The translations under genes and the position numbers were made by a program. Of a DNA stretch of 64,000 nt, positions 1 through 8,369 are shown in pieces; position 1 is the stretch's first letter, and each line of letters begins with the position of its first letter. Under the pieces are notes generated by a model that saw only the letters and a list, made by a program, of their open reading frames with translations, was not told where the DNA came from and made no database searches. Origin of the DNA: Alphaproteobacteria bacterium (lineage in GTDB: Bacteria > Pseudomonadota > Alphaproteobacteria > UBA2966); assembly GCA_018650465.1 (NCBI GenBank), contig JABIFY010000118.1, positions 17,230 through 81,229 of the forward strand. The letters run 5' to 3'.

Positions 1-2
1 GA

Positions 3-575
3 TTGGTGCAACATGTGGCGTCGTTTCAGAAAGAACATCCAGGTGTTGTCGTTGAACTGAATGTGAGTAACAGTTACGTCAATTTTACGAAGATGGATGC
101 CGATATCACAATACGACCGGCACCAAGGTTGCCCGATGATATGGTGGGAGAGCGGGCTTGTGATCTGATGACGCACGTCTATGCAACGCAAGGCTATCTC
201 GATCAGAATCCTGCCACCAGTTTCAGTGCTCATAAATGGCTCGGGGTATCAGAACCAATTTCGTCGTCCAGGGTTGGTCAGTGGCAGGACGAAAACCTGC
301 CCGCCGCAGCAATTGTTCTGAAGTCGAGTTCATTTGTCGCGCTGCGCGATGTGGCTGAAACCGGCATGGGAATGGCTTTATTGCCTTGTTGTCTGGGTGA
401 CCCGTCCCCACATTTGGTCCGCGCGAAAAAATTCCCAGACGGTATGAAAACGTCGATCTGGGTCGCGACCCATAAGGACATGATGGGGTCGACCAAGGTT
501 CAGTCCATTATTTCCTGGTTTGCCGAGGCTGTTCGCCAGGACACTGATCTCTTTGAAGGACGAACAAATGGATAA
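3..575 (+). CDS. LysR-family transcriptional regulator, C-terminal part (cut by window edge)
   Basis: This is the effector-binding half of a LysR-type regulator; the N-terminal helix-turn-helix lies to the left of the window. The 190 visible residues show the periplasmic-binding-like fold typical of the family: a strand ending in DADITIR near residue 33, a crossover region, and ALRDVAETGMGMALLPCCLGD near residue 115, matching the 'V..G.Gia.LP' segment of LysR proteins of the GcvA/AmpR kind. The frame is open to the left edge. Its last 8 bases overlap the start of the next gene, a ring-cleavage dioxygenase, so the two are co-transcribed. The overlap suggests, but does not prove, that the regulator controls that enzyme. 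Confidence 0.85.
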   Translation: MVQHVASFQKEHPGVVVELNVSNSYVNFTKMDADITIRPAPRLPDDMVGERACDLMTHVYATQGYLDQNPATSFSAHKWLGVSEPISSSRVGQWQDENLPAAAIVLKSSSFVALRDVAETGMGMALLPCCLGDPSPHLVRAKKFPDGMKTSIWVATHKDMMGSTKVQSIISWFAEAVRQDTDLFEGRTNG

Positions 576-1377
576 GATGCCGACGGTTTACATTCCACAT
601 GGCGGTGGACCTTGCTTTTTTATGGAATGGGACCCACCGGAAACCTGGAACAGTCTGGAAGCATATTTGCGCCGACTACCCGACGACATTGGTCAGAAGC
701 CTCAATCCATTCTGATGATATCGGCGCACTGGGAAGGGGAGGATTTTCAGATTCAAGGGCAGCCTGCACCAGAATTATTGTTTGATTATTACGGCTTCCC
801 GGACCACACCTATGAACTGACCTATCCAGCAGCTGGGTCACCGACGCTGGCGGCAAGGGTATCCGGTTTAATGGCTGGCGCCGGTCACACGGTCGAAACT
901 GTGATGGATCGGGGTTTTGATCATGGTATGTTTGTGCCCCTGAAAGTCGCCTGGCCAGAGGCCAATATACCTGTCGTGCAGTTGTCCTTGCGGGCAGACC
1001 TTGATCCGGCAGCACATATTGCCATGGGGGAAGCGCTACAGCCCTTGCGGGATGAGGGTGTCCTGATCATTGGCAGTGGTTTTAGCTATCACAATATGCA
1101 GGCCATGGGGACCTTCATGCGTTCAGGTGGCAAAGCCCGGTTTGGGGATGACTTTAACGCCTGGCTTGTTAAAGCAACGACGTCACCTGATCAAAAGGTA
1201 CGAAACCAGTCCCTGGTTGATTGGGCCAGCGCACCCATGGCCCAGGATGCCCATCCCAGAGAGGAACATTTGCTGCCCCTGCATGTGGTTGCCGGTGCCG
1301 CTGGACCCGATCAAGGACGCCAGACTTTCGAGACCCGGATCATGGGCTCCGTTTCATCGGCGATCCAGTTTGGCTAA
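568..1377 (+). CDS. Class III extradiol ring-cleavage dioxygenase (LigB/DODA type)
   Basis: A 269-residue protein of the LigB/4,5-DOPA-dioxygenase family, which uses non-haem Fe(II) (Zn in some members) to open catechol-like rings. Visible signatures are YIPHGGGP at the N-terminus (His11), ISAHWEG (His54), DHGMFVPL and the C-terminal GSGFSYHN, together giving the usual metal and acid/base histidines. Length fits single-domain DODA/YgiD proteins (about 260-280). An in-frame start lies further upstream, but the ATG used here follows AAGGA by 7 bases and gives the family's normal N-terminus; the longer version would add 16 unrelated residues. The gene overlaps the upstream LysR gene by 8 bases and meets the next gene tail to tail. 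The substrate is unknown. Confidence 0.85.
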   Translation: MDKMPTVYIPHGGGPCFFMEWDPPETWNSLEAYLRRLPDDIGQKPQSILMISAHWEGEDFQIQGQPAPELLFDYYGFPDHTYELTYPAAGSPTLAARVSGLMAGAGHTVETVMDRGFDHGMFVPLKVAWPEANIPVVQLSLRADLDPAAHIAMGEALQPLRDEGVLIIGSGFSYHNMQAMGTFMRSGGKARFGDDFNAWLVKATTSPDQKVRNQSLVDWASAPMAQDAHPREEHLLPLHVVAGAAGPDQGRQTFETRIMGSVSSAIQFG

Positions 1378-1736
1378 CCCATATTTTGTGGAATATGATC
1401 CGGGAAGGTATGAACGCCATCTGCATCCAGGCTAATATCAATAGCCTCAATAACGGCGTCTACTGGCAGTGCGGCATACAAGTGCGGGAATAACATCCCG
1501 CCACGTGATTCTTCCCATTTCAGATCGTCACCAAGTTTATTGGCATCTGCAACCAGCAATGTCAGTTTATCCTGGCCGGCGCGGTGTTTTGCCGTGCTGG
1601 CACGAACTGTTTCCAGGCCGGAGAAATGGATAAACCCATCTGCCTTGTCCTGGCTTGATCCTTCATAAAAACCAGCTGCCAGTGCAGCCTGCCATTCTTC
1701 TCTTTTGCAAACGTGGTAAACCCGGTCACTGGACAT
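1374..1736 (-). CDS. DUF952 family protein
   Basis: A 120-residue protein matching the DUF952 family, small cytosolic proteins of unknown function sometimes mislabelled as glutathione S-transferase. The family hallmarks are visible: an N-terminal YHVCKREEW, then DKADGFIHFSGLETV (residues about 32-46), then WEESRGGMLFPHLYAALPVDAV near residue 75-95. The HF pair and the late 'FPHLY' are the most conserved family positions. The gene ends inside the last codons of the convergent dioxygenase gene (4-base overlap) and is transcribed alone, divergently from the MFS transporter. No role can be given. Confidence 0.8.
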   Translation of the reverse strand: MSSDRVYHVCKREEWQAALAAGFYEGSSQDKADGFIHFSGLETVRASTAKHRAGQDKLTLLVADANKLGDDLKWEESRGGMLFPHLYAALPVDAVIEAIDISLDADGVHTFPDHIPQNMG

Positions 1737-1929
1737 ATTGTCGCCTCAATATATTGAAAATTCGGGCAAACTATCGTCAATTGGCCAAGCATATGCAAGC
1801 GCCAAACGGATGGAAATCACGTGCTTGTTTTATGTAAGCATACAATCCCTTCATTGACAGGATCATCGAATACAGGCCATGAATAATGTTCTTTGGCGCG
1901 TACTTCCCTTCAGGATTTAAAATCAACTT

Positions 1930-3156
1930 ATGCTAGCTGAAACCCAAGCCATACCTCTGGATGGTGCCTATGCATGGCGGCGTCTGGGCATTGCCTTGTT
2001 GTTGTCGACAATCGGTGGCATTGGCATGTGGTCGGTGATTGTCGCCTTGCCTGTGATCCAGGTCGAATTCGGTGTTGATCGCAGTGATGCAGCTTTCCCC
2101 TATACGGCAACCATGCTGGGGTTTGCCGTCGGCAATATGATCATGGGACGGCTGTCGGACCGCTTTGGGGTCGTCGTGCCGATTGTAATCGGTGGCGTGA
2201 TGCTGGGGGCCGGGTATATCGTCGCCGCCCAAGCGACCGAGATGTGGCACTTCGTGGCCGCACAGGCACTGATGATTGGCATGCTGGGGTCGTCAGCGAC
2301 GTTCGGTCCGTTGGTCGCCGACACCTCTCACTGGTTTCATCGTCGACGCGGTGTCGCAGTCGCCGTTGTCGCGAGTGGTAATTATCTGGCCGGAACAGTT
2401 TGGCCGCCAATCCTGCAATATGGCATGGAGACCATTGGCTGGCGTCAAACACATATTTTGGTTGGCATTGGCTGTGTCGTCACATTGGTGCCATTGGCCT
2501 TTCTGTTGCGCCGGCGTGTTCGTTTTGACGACAGCACCGATCCTGCAACAGCCGTTGACGACGCACGCGCCCTGCCTGTGTCGAAGAACACACTGCAAGG
2601 CATGCTGATTATTGCTGGTTTCGCCTGTTGTGTGGCCATGTCCATGCCGCAGGTTCACATGGTGGCCTATTGTGTGGACCTCAATTATGGCATGGCCCGC
2701 GGCGCTGAAATGCTCGCATTGATGTTGGGCTGTGGTGTCGCCAGTCGTCTTGCCGCGGGCTTCATTTCAGATTCCATTGGTGGTGTCGGCACCCTGATCC
2801 TCAGTTCATTTTTGCAATGTCTGGCCCTGTTGTTTTACCTGCCCTTTGACGGGCTGACATCCTTGTATGTCGTGTCCGCTTTCTTCGGTCTGGCGCAAGG
2901 GGGACTGGTTCCCAGTTATGCCATTATCGTGCGGGAATATTTCCCGGCCCGGGAAGCAGGCACGCGGGTTAGCCTCGTACTGACGGCAACAGTGGTTGGT
3001 ATGTCGTTTGGAGGCTGGATATCCGGCGAGATATATGACATGACGCAGTCCTATCAAGCCGCATTCCTGAACGGTATTGCCTTTAACCTGGTCAATATGT
3101 CCATTGCCTTCTGGCTTTTGATGGGACGCAGGCGCAACAGGCGTGTGCCCGTGTAA
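1930..3156 (+). CDS. Major facilitator superfamily transporter
   Basis: A 408-residue inner-membrane secondary transporter with about 12 predicted helices in two halves. After helix 2 it carries GRLSDRFG, the MFS 'motif A', and a degenerate repeat of it in the second half (ISDSIGG). A short central loop near residues 190-215 is rich in charged residues. Overall it looks like the proteobacterial monocarboxylate/oxalate-formate type antiporter group, but substrate cannot be read from sequence. The ATG gives a short cytosolic tail before helix 1. It is convergent with the enolase-superfamily gene with only 3 bases between the stops, and no terminator hairpin is seen. Proximity to the dioxygenase and CoA-ligase genes would fit uptake of an organic acid (inference). 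Confidence 0.85.
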   Translation: MLAETQAIPLDGAYAWRRLGIALLLSTIGGIGMWSVIVALPVIQVEFGVDRSDAAFPYTATMLGFAVGNMIMGRLSDRFGVVVPIVIGGVMLGAGYIVAAQATEMWHFVAAQALMIGMLGSSATFGPLVADTSHWFHRRRGVAVAVVASGNYLAGTVWPPILQYGMETIGWRQTHILVGIGCVVTLVPLAFLLRRRVRFDDSTDPATAVDDARALPVSKNTLQGMLIIAGFACCVAMSMPQVHMVAYCVDLNYGMARGAEMLALMLGCGVASRLAAGFISDSIGGVGTLILSSFLQCLALLFYLPFDGLTSLYVVSAFFGLAQGGLVPSYAIIVREYFPAREAGTRVSLVLTATVVGMSFGGWISGEIYDMTQSYQAAFLNGIAFNLVNMSIAFWLLMGRRRNRRVPV

Positions 3157-3159
3157 TCT

Positions 3160-4287
3160 TCAGATTTTGAAGTTTTCCAGAGCGTTGCGGTCGATTTCAA
3201 TGCCGAGGCCAGGACCATCCGGAATGCGGACGATACCACCTGAATGCTCGATCGGGTCGCGCATAATCGCCTGGCGGAACGGGTGTTCAGAACGATCAAA
3301 TTCCAGCAAGGGTTCCCACGGGCGACGACCGGGGGGATTATGTGGTAATACCGCCAACAGTTGCAGGGCGGCTGCAAGGCCGATGCCACTGCCCCAGACA
3401 TGTGGCACATATCGGACGCCAAAGGCGTTGGCCATATCGGCGATTTTTTTGCATTCACTCAAGCCACCGGCAGCGGCTGTATCCGGTTGCAGGTAATCAA
3501 TGGCCCGACGGCGCAAAATTTCACGAAAGCCAAAGCGGGTATATTCGCATTCACCGCCAGCCAGAGGAATATCAATGGCGGCCTTGATAGCGCAGTAACC
3601 GTCCAGATCTTCCGGGGCCACGGGTTCTTCGAACCAGCCAATATCCAGATCCTGAACCATTTTTCCCAGCTTGATGGCATCAACCGCGTCATAGCCGTGA
3701 TTGGCATCCAGCATCAGGCCTATATCCGTTCCGATTACCTTGCGTACAGCCCGGATCAAGGCGGCATCTTCGCGTACTTCAAAACCGATTTTCAATTTGA
3801 CGGCGGAAAAACCTTCGGCGGCATATCCGGCAACTTCATCACAAATATACTCCAGGGGATCGCCACTGCGTTTGCGATAGGTGCCGGTTGCGTAGGCCTT
3901 GACCTCACGTCGCAAAGGCCCACCCATGAGTTGATGAATGGGGGCGTCAAAATGTTTGCCGCGAATATCCCAAAGGGCAATGTCAATGCCACTGATAGCG
4001 CAGATCGGTACGCCTTTTTGTCCCTGATCACGAAACGCTGCGTAAAGGTCCTGCCAGATTTTTTCGCTTGCCAGAGGATCAGCGTCGATCAGCCAGGGCT
4101 TGTAGGCCTCAATCATCGCCGCAGCCGGTCCAGCGGGGCCAAAGCATTCACCCCAACCCACCAGTCCGGTATCTGTTGTAATTTCAACAATGGCACTGGC
4201 GCGGGCAGTGGCTTCGCCGATGGCCCAGTGAAAAGGTTCTGACAGCGGGGCCTGTAGAATGTGGACAGTGATGTCGGTGACTTTCAT
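3160..4287 (-). CDS. Enolase-superfamily enzyme, mandelate racemase subgroup
   Basis: A 375-residue protein of the mandelate racemase/muconate-lactonizing group, which abstracts a proton alpha to a carboxylate and stabilises the enolate with Mg. Visible catalytic elements are the K-x-K motif (AVKLKIG, about residue 165), metal ligands in LMLDANHG, WFEEPV and AGGECEYT, and a distal His in YVPHVWGSG. K-x-K plus that His is the mandelate-racemase pattern, which fits racemases and acid-sugar dehydratases rather than cycloisomerases. The ATG chosen opens with the family N-terminus (KVTDITVHI) 4 bases after the stop of the SEC-C gene; the longer frame would overlap that gene. It is the last gene of the five-gene minus-strand run. 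Confidence 0.88.
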   Translation of the reverse strand: MKVTDITVHILQAPLSEPFHWAIGEATARASAIVEITTDTGLVGWGECFGPAGPAAAMIEAYKPWLIDADPLASEKIWQDLYAAFRDQGQKGVPICAISGIDIALWDIRGKHFDAPIHQLMGGPLRREVKAYATGTYRKRSGDPLEYICDEVAGYAAEGFSAVKLKIGFEVREDAALIRAVRKVIGTDIGLMLDANHGYDAVDAIKLGKMVQDLDIGWFEEPVAPEDLDGYCAIKAAIDIPLAGGECEYTRFGFREILRRRAIDYLQPDTAAAGGLSECKKIADMANAFGVRYVPHVWGSGIGLAAALQLLAVLPHNPPGRRPWEPLLEFDRSEHPFRQAIMRDPIEHSGGIVRIPDGPGLGIEIDRNALENFKI

Positions 4288-4291
4288 GAGT

Positions 4292-4777
4292 TTAGTTCGC
4301 GCCGCAGCACTTTTTGTATTTCTTGCCAGAGCCACAGGGGCAGGGGGCGTTGCGTCCAATTTTTTCAACAGTGCGCGTTTCAGGCTTGGGGTTCATGACG
4401 CAGTCTGCAAATACCCAACGACCTTCTTCGCGCGTGAACATGGCCAGTTCATGGTGGGTAATCTGATCTTTACCGGCTTTGTAACTTGCTACAAATTCAA
4501 CAGTACCGGTTTCATCATCTTCGCCGCCATCAGACGTATTGCGGACATCCAGTCCATGCCATTTGGTGTTTTTGGCAGACTCTTTGAAGTCATCAATATC
4601 AAAATCTTTTTTCTGTTCCGTCGATAATGTGGCAGCAAGGTAGTCCCCGCGTTCCAGCACAAAAGCGGTATACCTTGACCGCATCAGTTTTTCAGCAGTC
4701 GGAGCCGCAACCCCGTCCAGATATTGACCGCAGCAGGTTTCGAGTTCAGCGGAAGATCCGCAGGGGCAGGTTGTCAT
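4292..4777 (-). CDS. YchJ-like SEC-C motif protein (UPF0225)
   Basis: A 161-residue protein with one zinc-binding SEC-C motif at each end: [16 protein letters not shown] at the N-terminus and [17 protein letters not shown] at the C-terminus. The middle (residues about 28-130) is the NTF2-like domain of the YchJ/UPF0225 family, with [10 protein letters not shown] as its signature. The family is widespread and its role unresolved; SEC-C motifs bind Zn and in SecA contact SecB. The gene lies within the five-gene minus-strand run, 4 bases before the enolase-superfamily start and 92 bases after the CoA ligase. Whether it belongs functionally to that pathway or is just carried along cannot be told. 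Confidence 0.9.
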   Translation of the reverse strand: MTTCPCGSSAELETCCGQYLDGVAAPTAEKLMRSRYTAFVLERGDYLAATLSTEQKKDFDIDDFKESAKNTKWHGLDVRNTSDGGEDDETGTVEFVASYKAGKDQITHHELAMFTREEGRWVFADCVMNPKPETRTVEKIGRNAPCPCGSGKKYKKCCGAN

Positions 4778-4869
4778 AAAATTTCCTTGGTAAAGCTTTG
4801 CATCGACAAGATGTTTCGCTTTCTAATTACAGAACTCTGAACATTGCGGCAAGCCACACTAACCAGACG

Positions 4870-6159
4870 TCATATGCGCTTGTCGAGAAAGCGTTGGGCT
4901 TTGATGCTTTGTTCGAATTCCTGTGCAAGGGTGCCGCGATCCAGGATGTTGATACCTGCCGTAACTTCGAAGGTGTTTCGGATACTGGCTTGAAGTTTTT
5001 CAAGGATTTGGGCCTTTGGCACATCCCCCCGAATTTCAACAAAAACATCCAGGTTTTCCATATCATTTTGCGTGGATAATTCGACCTTGAAGTCGGCAAT
5101 GTTGTCATCTGCAAAAATGAAATCTTCAAATTCAGTGTGGTTCATGTTGACGCCACGGATCTTGAAAAAGCCAGCTGTCCGGTGGGTATGTTTGATGACG
5201 GGAAAGACAGAAAAAGGTCCACTGCTGCCGCCTTTTTCGCGCCAGGTGACGATGTCGCCGGAATTCCAGCGAATGAACGGCGTCGCATGATTGGTCCATA
5301 AAGGCGTGACCACAAGTGTGCCCGGCTCACCTTCGGCCACAGGTTCCAATGTGTCTTCCGCCAGGACTTCGATAAAAAACATGTCCGTGAAAACCTGGAA
5401 GCCATCATGGGCATCGCCCTCACAGCCCATCATGCCGGCTTCGGTCATGCCAAAGCCGTCGAATAATTCAGCGCCCCAGATATTTTCGATCTTGCGACGT
5501 TTGGCGTCGGTGACTTGCTCGGCTGAACAGATCAGCTTTTTGACTGATCCATTGGCCAGATCAATCCCTTCAGCCTCGGCCATATTTGCCAGATGAAGGC
5601 CATAACTGCTCATGCCCATCCAGATCGTTGGTTCCAGCATCTTCAGTAAATTTATCTGGGCCTGCGAGGGTGTTGAATTTCCGGCGCCCGCCCAGTTCAC
5701 ACCAATACCTAATGATTGTGCCGCCCGTGCCATCAAAGTACCGACGGGATGAATACCAAGCGGGAAGGAAACATGGGCGGTGTCTTCCGCTGATGCGCCG
5801 GCACATTCGAATACACGGGCGAAAGACAGCCTGCCATATTCCATATCCCGGAAGGTACGTGGGTAAAACAGGGGCGCACCTGTTGAACCACCCGACCGCC
5901 AGAGCTCCGCGATGTCCTTGCGGGGCGCGTTGCAAAATTGTGTCAGAAAGTCCTGTGGCGGAATGGCGCGCAACATCTCTTTGTCGAGAATTGGAATACG
6001 GTTCCATTCCTCTGGACTATCCAGACGGTCCAGATTGATGTCAGCCGGAATACGGGTCTTATGAAAGGGCGAGGCGAGGGCGCGTTCAACGGCCACCCGT
6101 TTGCGGACCGTTTGAATATCCAGAATTTGTTTTTTGCTGGTTGGTAATTCAAGCGGCAT
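4870..6159 (-). CDS. AMP-forming CoA ligase, phenylacetate-CoA ligase (PaaK)-like
   Basis: A 429-residue member of the adenylate-forming superfamily resembling PaaK, which activates aromatic or other carboxylic acids to CoA thioesters via an acyl-AMP. The phosphate loop is RSGGSTGAP (about residue 87), and the adenine/A5 motif is FDGFGMTEAG (about 237). The hinge region near residue 340 reads KIRGVNMNHTEFED, followed by a compact C-terminal lid. Length matches PaaK (about 430-440) and is clearly shorter than FadD-type enzymes. The start lies 2 bases after the stop of the upstream Fe-S gene, implying translational coupling. Coupling to two RdhA/QueG-like proteins suggests one pathway acting on an aromatic or unusual acid (inference). 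Confidence 0.82.
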   Translation of the reverse strand: MPLELPTSKKQILDIQTVRKRVAVERALASPFHKTRIPADINLDRLDSPEEWNRIPILDKEMLRAIPPQDFLTQFCNAPRKDIAELWRSGGSTGAPLFYPRTFRDMEYGRLSFARVFECAGASAEDTAHVSFPLGIHPVGTLMARAAQSLGIGVNWAGAGNSTPSQAQINLLKMLEPTIWMGMSSYGLHLANMAEAEGIDLANGSVKKLICSAEQVTDAKRRKIENIWGAELFDGFGMTEAGMMGCEGDAHDGFQVFTDMFFIEVLAEDTLEPVAEGEPGTLVVTPLWTNHATPFIRWNSGDIVTWREKGGSSGPFSVFPVIKHTHRTAGFFKIRGVNMNHTEFEDFIFADDNIADFKVELSTQNDMENLDVFVEIRGDVPKAQILEKLQASIRNTFEVTAGINILDRGTLAQEFEQSIKAQRFLDKRI

Positions 6160-6161
6160 GA

Positions 6162-7163
6162 TCAGTTTCCTGTCTTGTTCGGACGTTTGCCAATCCAGCG
6201 TTCCTGGGCAGAATGCCCAGGTGGCAGGTTACCCTGGTTTTCAGCCTCGATCATTTGCGACAGCCTGTTCTGTTTGTCGGCATTGTCCTCGGCAATATCA
6301 TCCAGCGCGTCAGCCAGCATGGTCGCGTAATCGTCACCAACAGGGCAAACATCCTGACAGCGACGACAACCGGTGATGACGCCCGCCCCGCGCAATGTGC
6401 TCTGCCATATGTTGAAGCTTTCTTCGGATCGTACCAGTTTTACCTGGGCTTCACTGTCCGGGGCTTCCAAAACTTTTTGCAAGAAATCTGAAACTTCCTT
6501 GAAGCCATGGGGTGAACGATAGCGGTCACAGCCTTCCCAGTCGCGGTCCCAATGTTTGATGACATCGCCAGGGCAGGCCTTGAGGCAACGACCGCATTCC
6601 GGCCCTGCACACAAGGCTTCCGTCATAGGGCCGTCTGGCTCAACATCCAGCGAACACAAGATCACGGTGACCATCAGGCGCGGGCCATATTCCGGTGTCA
6701 GCAACTGGCCATTCAGACCCAACGTTCCAAGACCCGCTTCGACCGCCGCATGGTTTGCCGATAACAGCGGAGACAGATGTTCAGCTGTTTTGCCAAAATA
6801 TAGCCAAGGGTCGACATGGGTCGGCGGAATGATCAAGGCAGGGTAGCCCTGTCCCTCCAGCCACAGCACCATCTCAAGTGCGGCTTCTTCCAACATCGTC
6901 AGCGTAATTTCATCGTTGTAATATTTGTGACGTTCGTTCCATCTCGTGAGGCGTGTCGGTCCTGACAACAATCGTTTGCCCAGAACAATGGCACGTCCAC
7001 CATCGTAATCGGTGACATCAGATGGGCGTCGCGGGTTGGCCGGGTCCGGTGGAAATTCATCCATCACCTTGCCGTCTGCAATGCCCACAAGATCAGCCCC
7101 AAATGCCTTGGCCTGATTTTTGACATCGTCCGGTGTCAGGGGTGTTTTAAATACAGCATCCAT
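6162..7163 (-). CDS. RdhA/QueG-like iron-sulfur protein, copy 1
   Basis: A 333-residue cytosolic protein in the superfamily that contains corrinoid-dependent reductive dehalogenases (RdhA) and epoxyqueuosine reductase (QueG). The N-terminal GADLVGIA and the corrinoid-domain stretch AGLGTLGLNG..LTPEYGPR (about residues 143-162) follow the RdhA pattern. Two ferredoxin-like clusters follow: C-x4-C-x2-C-x3-CP (Cys 185, 190, 193, 197) and C-x2-C-x3-CP (266, 269, 273). There is no Tat signal, no membrane anchor partner and no HEAT repeat as in QueG. The ATG is preferred over an upstream TTG. It sits 2 bases before the CoA ligase and 16-22 bases after its sibling. The actual reaction is unknown. Confidence 0.78.
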   Translation of the reverse strand: MDAVFKTPLTPDDVKNQAKAFGADLVGIADGKVMDEFPPDPANPRRPSDVTDYDGGRAIVLGKRLLSGPTRLTRWNERHKYYNDEITLTMLEEAALEMVLWLEGQGYPALIIPPTHVDPWLYFGKTAEHLSPLLSANHAAVEAGLGTLGLNGQLLTPEYGPRLMVTVILCSLDVEPDGPMTEALCAGPECGRCLKACPGDVIKHWDRDWEGCDRYRSPHGFKEVSDFLQKVLEAPDSEAQVKLVRSEESFNIWQSTLRGAGVITGCRRCQDVCPVGDDYATMLADALDDIAEDNADKQNRLSQMIEAENQGNLPPGHSAQERWIGKRPNKTGN

Positions 7164-7185
7164 CAACAATAATTCCTGAAATCTT

Positions 7186-8247
7186 TCATTCGTCTTCTGC
7201 CGTCGCTGCCATCAGGCGTGCCTGTTTATCCCTGAAAGCATTCCTCACCTGTTTGGCGGCCTTGCCGGAATAACCTTCCGGCCCCACCCAGCGAACGTTC
7301 CAGTCACTCAAACCGGGCACATCGGCAAGGTTCTTGCGTGCCGCCTTGAACATTTCGCCCTTGGCAACTTTATCGTCCGTAATTTCTGGAATCTCTTTTT
7401 GATCATCTGCCAGGAAGGCATGATAGTCGGTCCCAACGGGACACACGGCCAGACAACGTGGACAATCTCCGAACGAGCCGACAACACGGAGAATTCCCTG
7501 CCAGAAACCATACAGATCCCGGGATTGTAGCATCTGCTTCTTTTCGGCGGCATCGGCCCTGGCATAACGCTGTAGCATTGCTGTCACGGTCATATAGCCA
7601 AATTCCTGGGCAAACTGGGCACAGGCCGGTTTGTTGATATCAAAATGGCCCACCGCATCTCCTGGGCAGGCATGCAGGCATCTTGAACAGCCCTCGCCAA
7701 CACAGACTTGCTCCTGCATAGGCTCGTCTGCTTCCAGTTCTACTTCTGTGAGTATGCCCGTCAGATAAAGTCGGGGGCCATATTCCGGGGTCAGGATATT
7801 GACCTCCAGGCCAAAATTTCCCAAGCCTGCTTCAATGCCCAAATGACGCGTGCTGAGGTAACCATAACTGGCCCGCTTCATATTCCAGTCGGTTTCCTGG
7901 GCGGCGGTGACGAAACTGGGGTGACCACTATCTTCCAGCCACATGGCAAGTTTTGTCGCTACTTTGTCCATGCGCCGCAGTATGACCATGTCCATATACT
8001 GAACCGGCACCATCTGTTTGCAGCGAAATACGGCAGCCGGAATGTGCTGGACGATGACCACGACACTTTTGACGTAAGGTGAAATTCGATCTGGCGTTTG
8101 TGGATATTTTGGATCAGGTGGAAAGCTGTTCAGCACCTCTGCACTGGCAATGCCAACCAGATCAGCCCCCAGTTCCAGGGCTTTGGATTTGACGGCTTGG
8201 GCTGTCAGGGGCTGCTTGCGAAAATTCGGCATGACAAATGTTTGCAC
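7186..8247 (-). CDS. RdhA/QueG-like iron-sulfur protein, copy 2
   Basis: A 353-residue sibling of the next gene in the run, with the same layout: GADLVGIA near residue 28, EAGLGNFGLEVNILTPEYGPR near 139-159, then Cys pattern C-x4-C-x2-C-x3-CP (182, 187, 190, 194) and C-x2-C-x3-CP (262, 265, 269). The shared, unusual C-x4-C spacing shows the two arose by duplication. The linker and extreme C-terminus differ, so the pair may form a heterodimer or act on different substrates. No Tat leader is present. The start is uncertain: ATG at the given position or one five codons on, neither with a clear ribosome site. It is the first gene of the minus-strand run and diverges from the periplasmic binding-protein gene. 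Confidence 0.77.
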   Translation of the reverse strand: MQTFVMPNFRKQPLTAQAVKSKALELGADLVGIASAEVLNSFPPDPKYPQTPDRISPYVKSVVVIVQHIPAAVFRCKQMVPVQYMDMVILRRMDKVATKLAMWLEDSGHPSFVTAAQETDWNMKRASYGYLSTRHLGIEAGLGNFGLEVNILTPEYGPRLYLTGILTEVELEADEPMQEQVCVGEGCSRCLHACPGDAVGHFDINKPACAQFAQEFGYMTVTAMLQRYARADAAEKKQMLQSRDLYGFWQGILRVVGSFGDCPRCLAVCPVGTDYHAFLADDQKEIPEITDDKVAKGEMFKAARKNLADVPGLSDWNVRWVGPEGYSGKAAKQVRNAFRDKQARLMAATAEDE

Positions 8248-8369
8248 TGCCAGTGCCGGAAATCAACCTTATCCCGGTGCGATTGGTCGTTTCGGGATTT
8301 CTTTTTTTCTTGCGCAAATGCTATCCTCAGGTGTTGATTGTTGAATCACCTCCTGGTTGGAAGAAATTG

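Noticed and set aside
3361..4242. Long open frame (293 codons) on the plus strand opposite the enolase-superfamily gene
   Set aside because: It is antisense to a gene with a full set of catalytic motifs, has no family features and is an effect of codon bias on the other strand.
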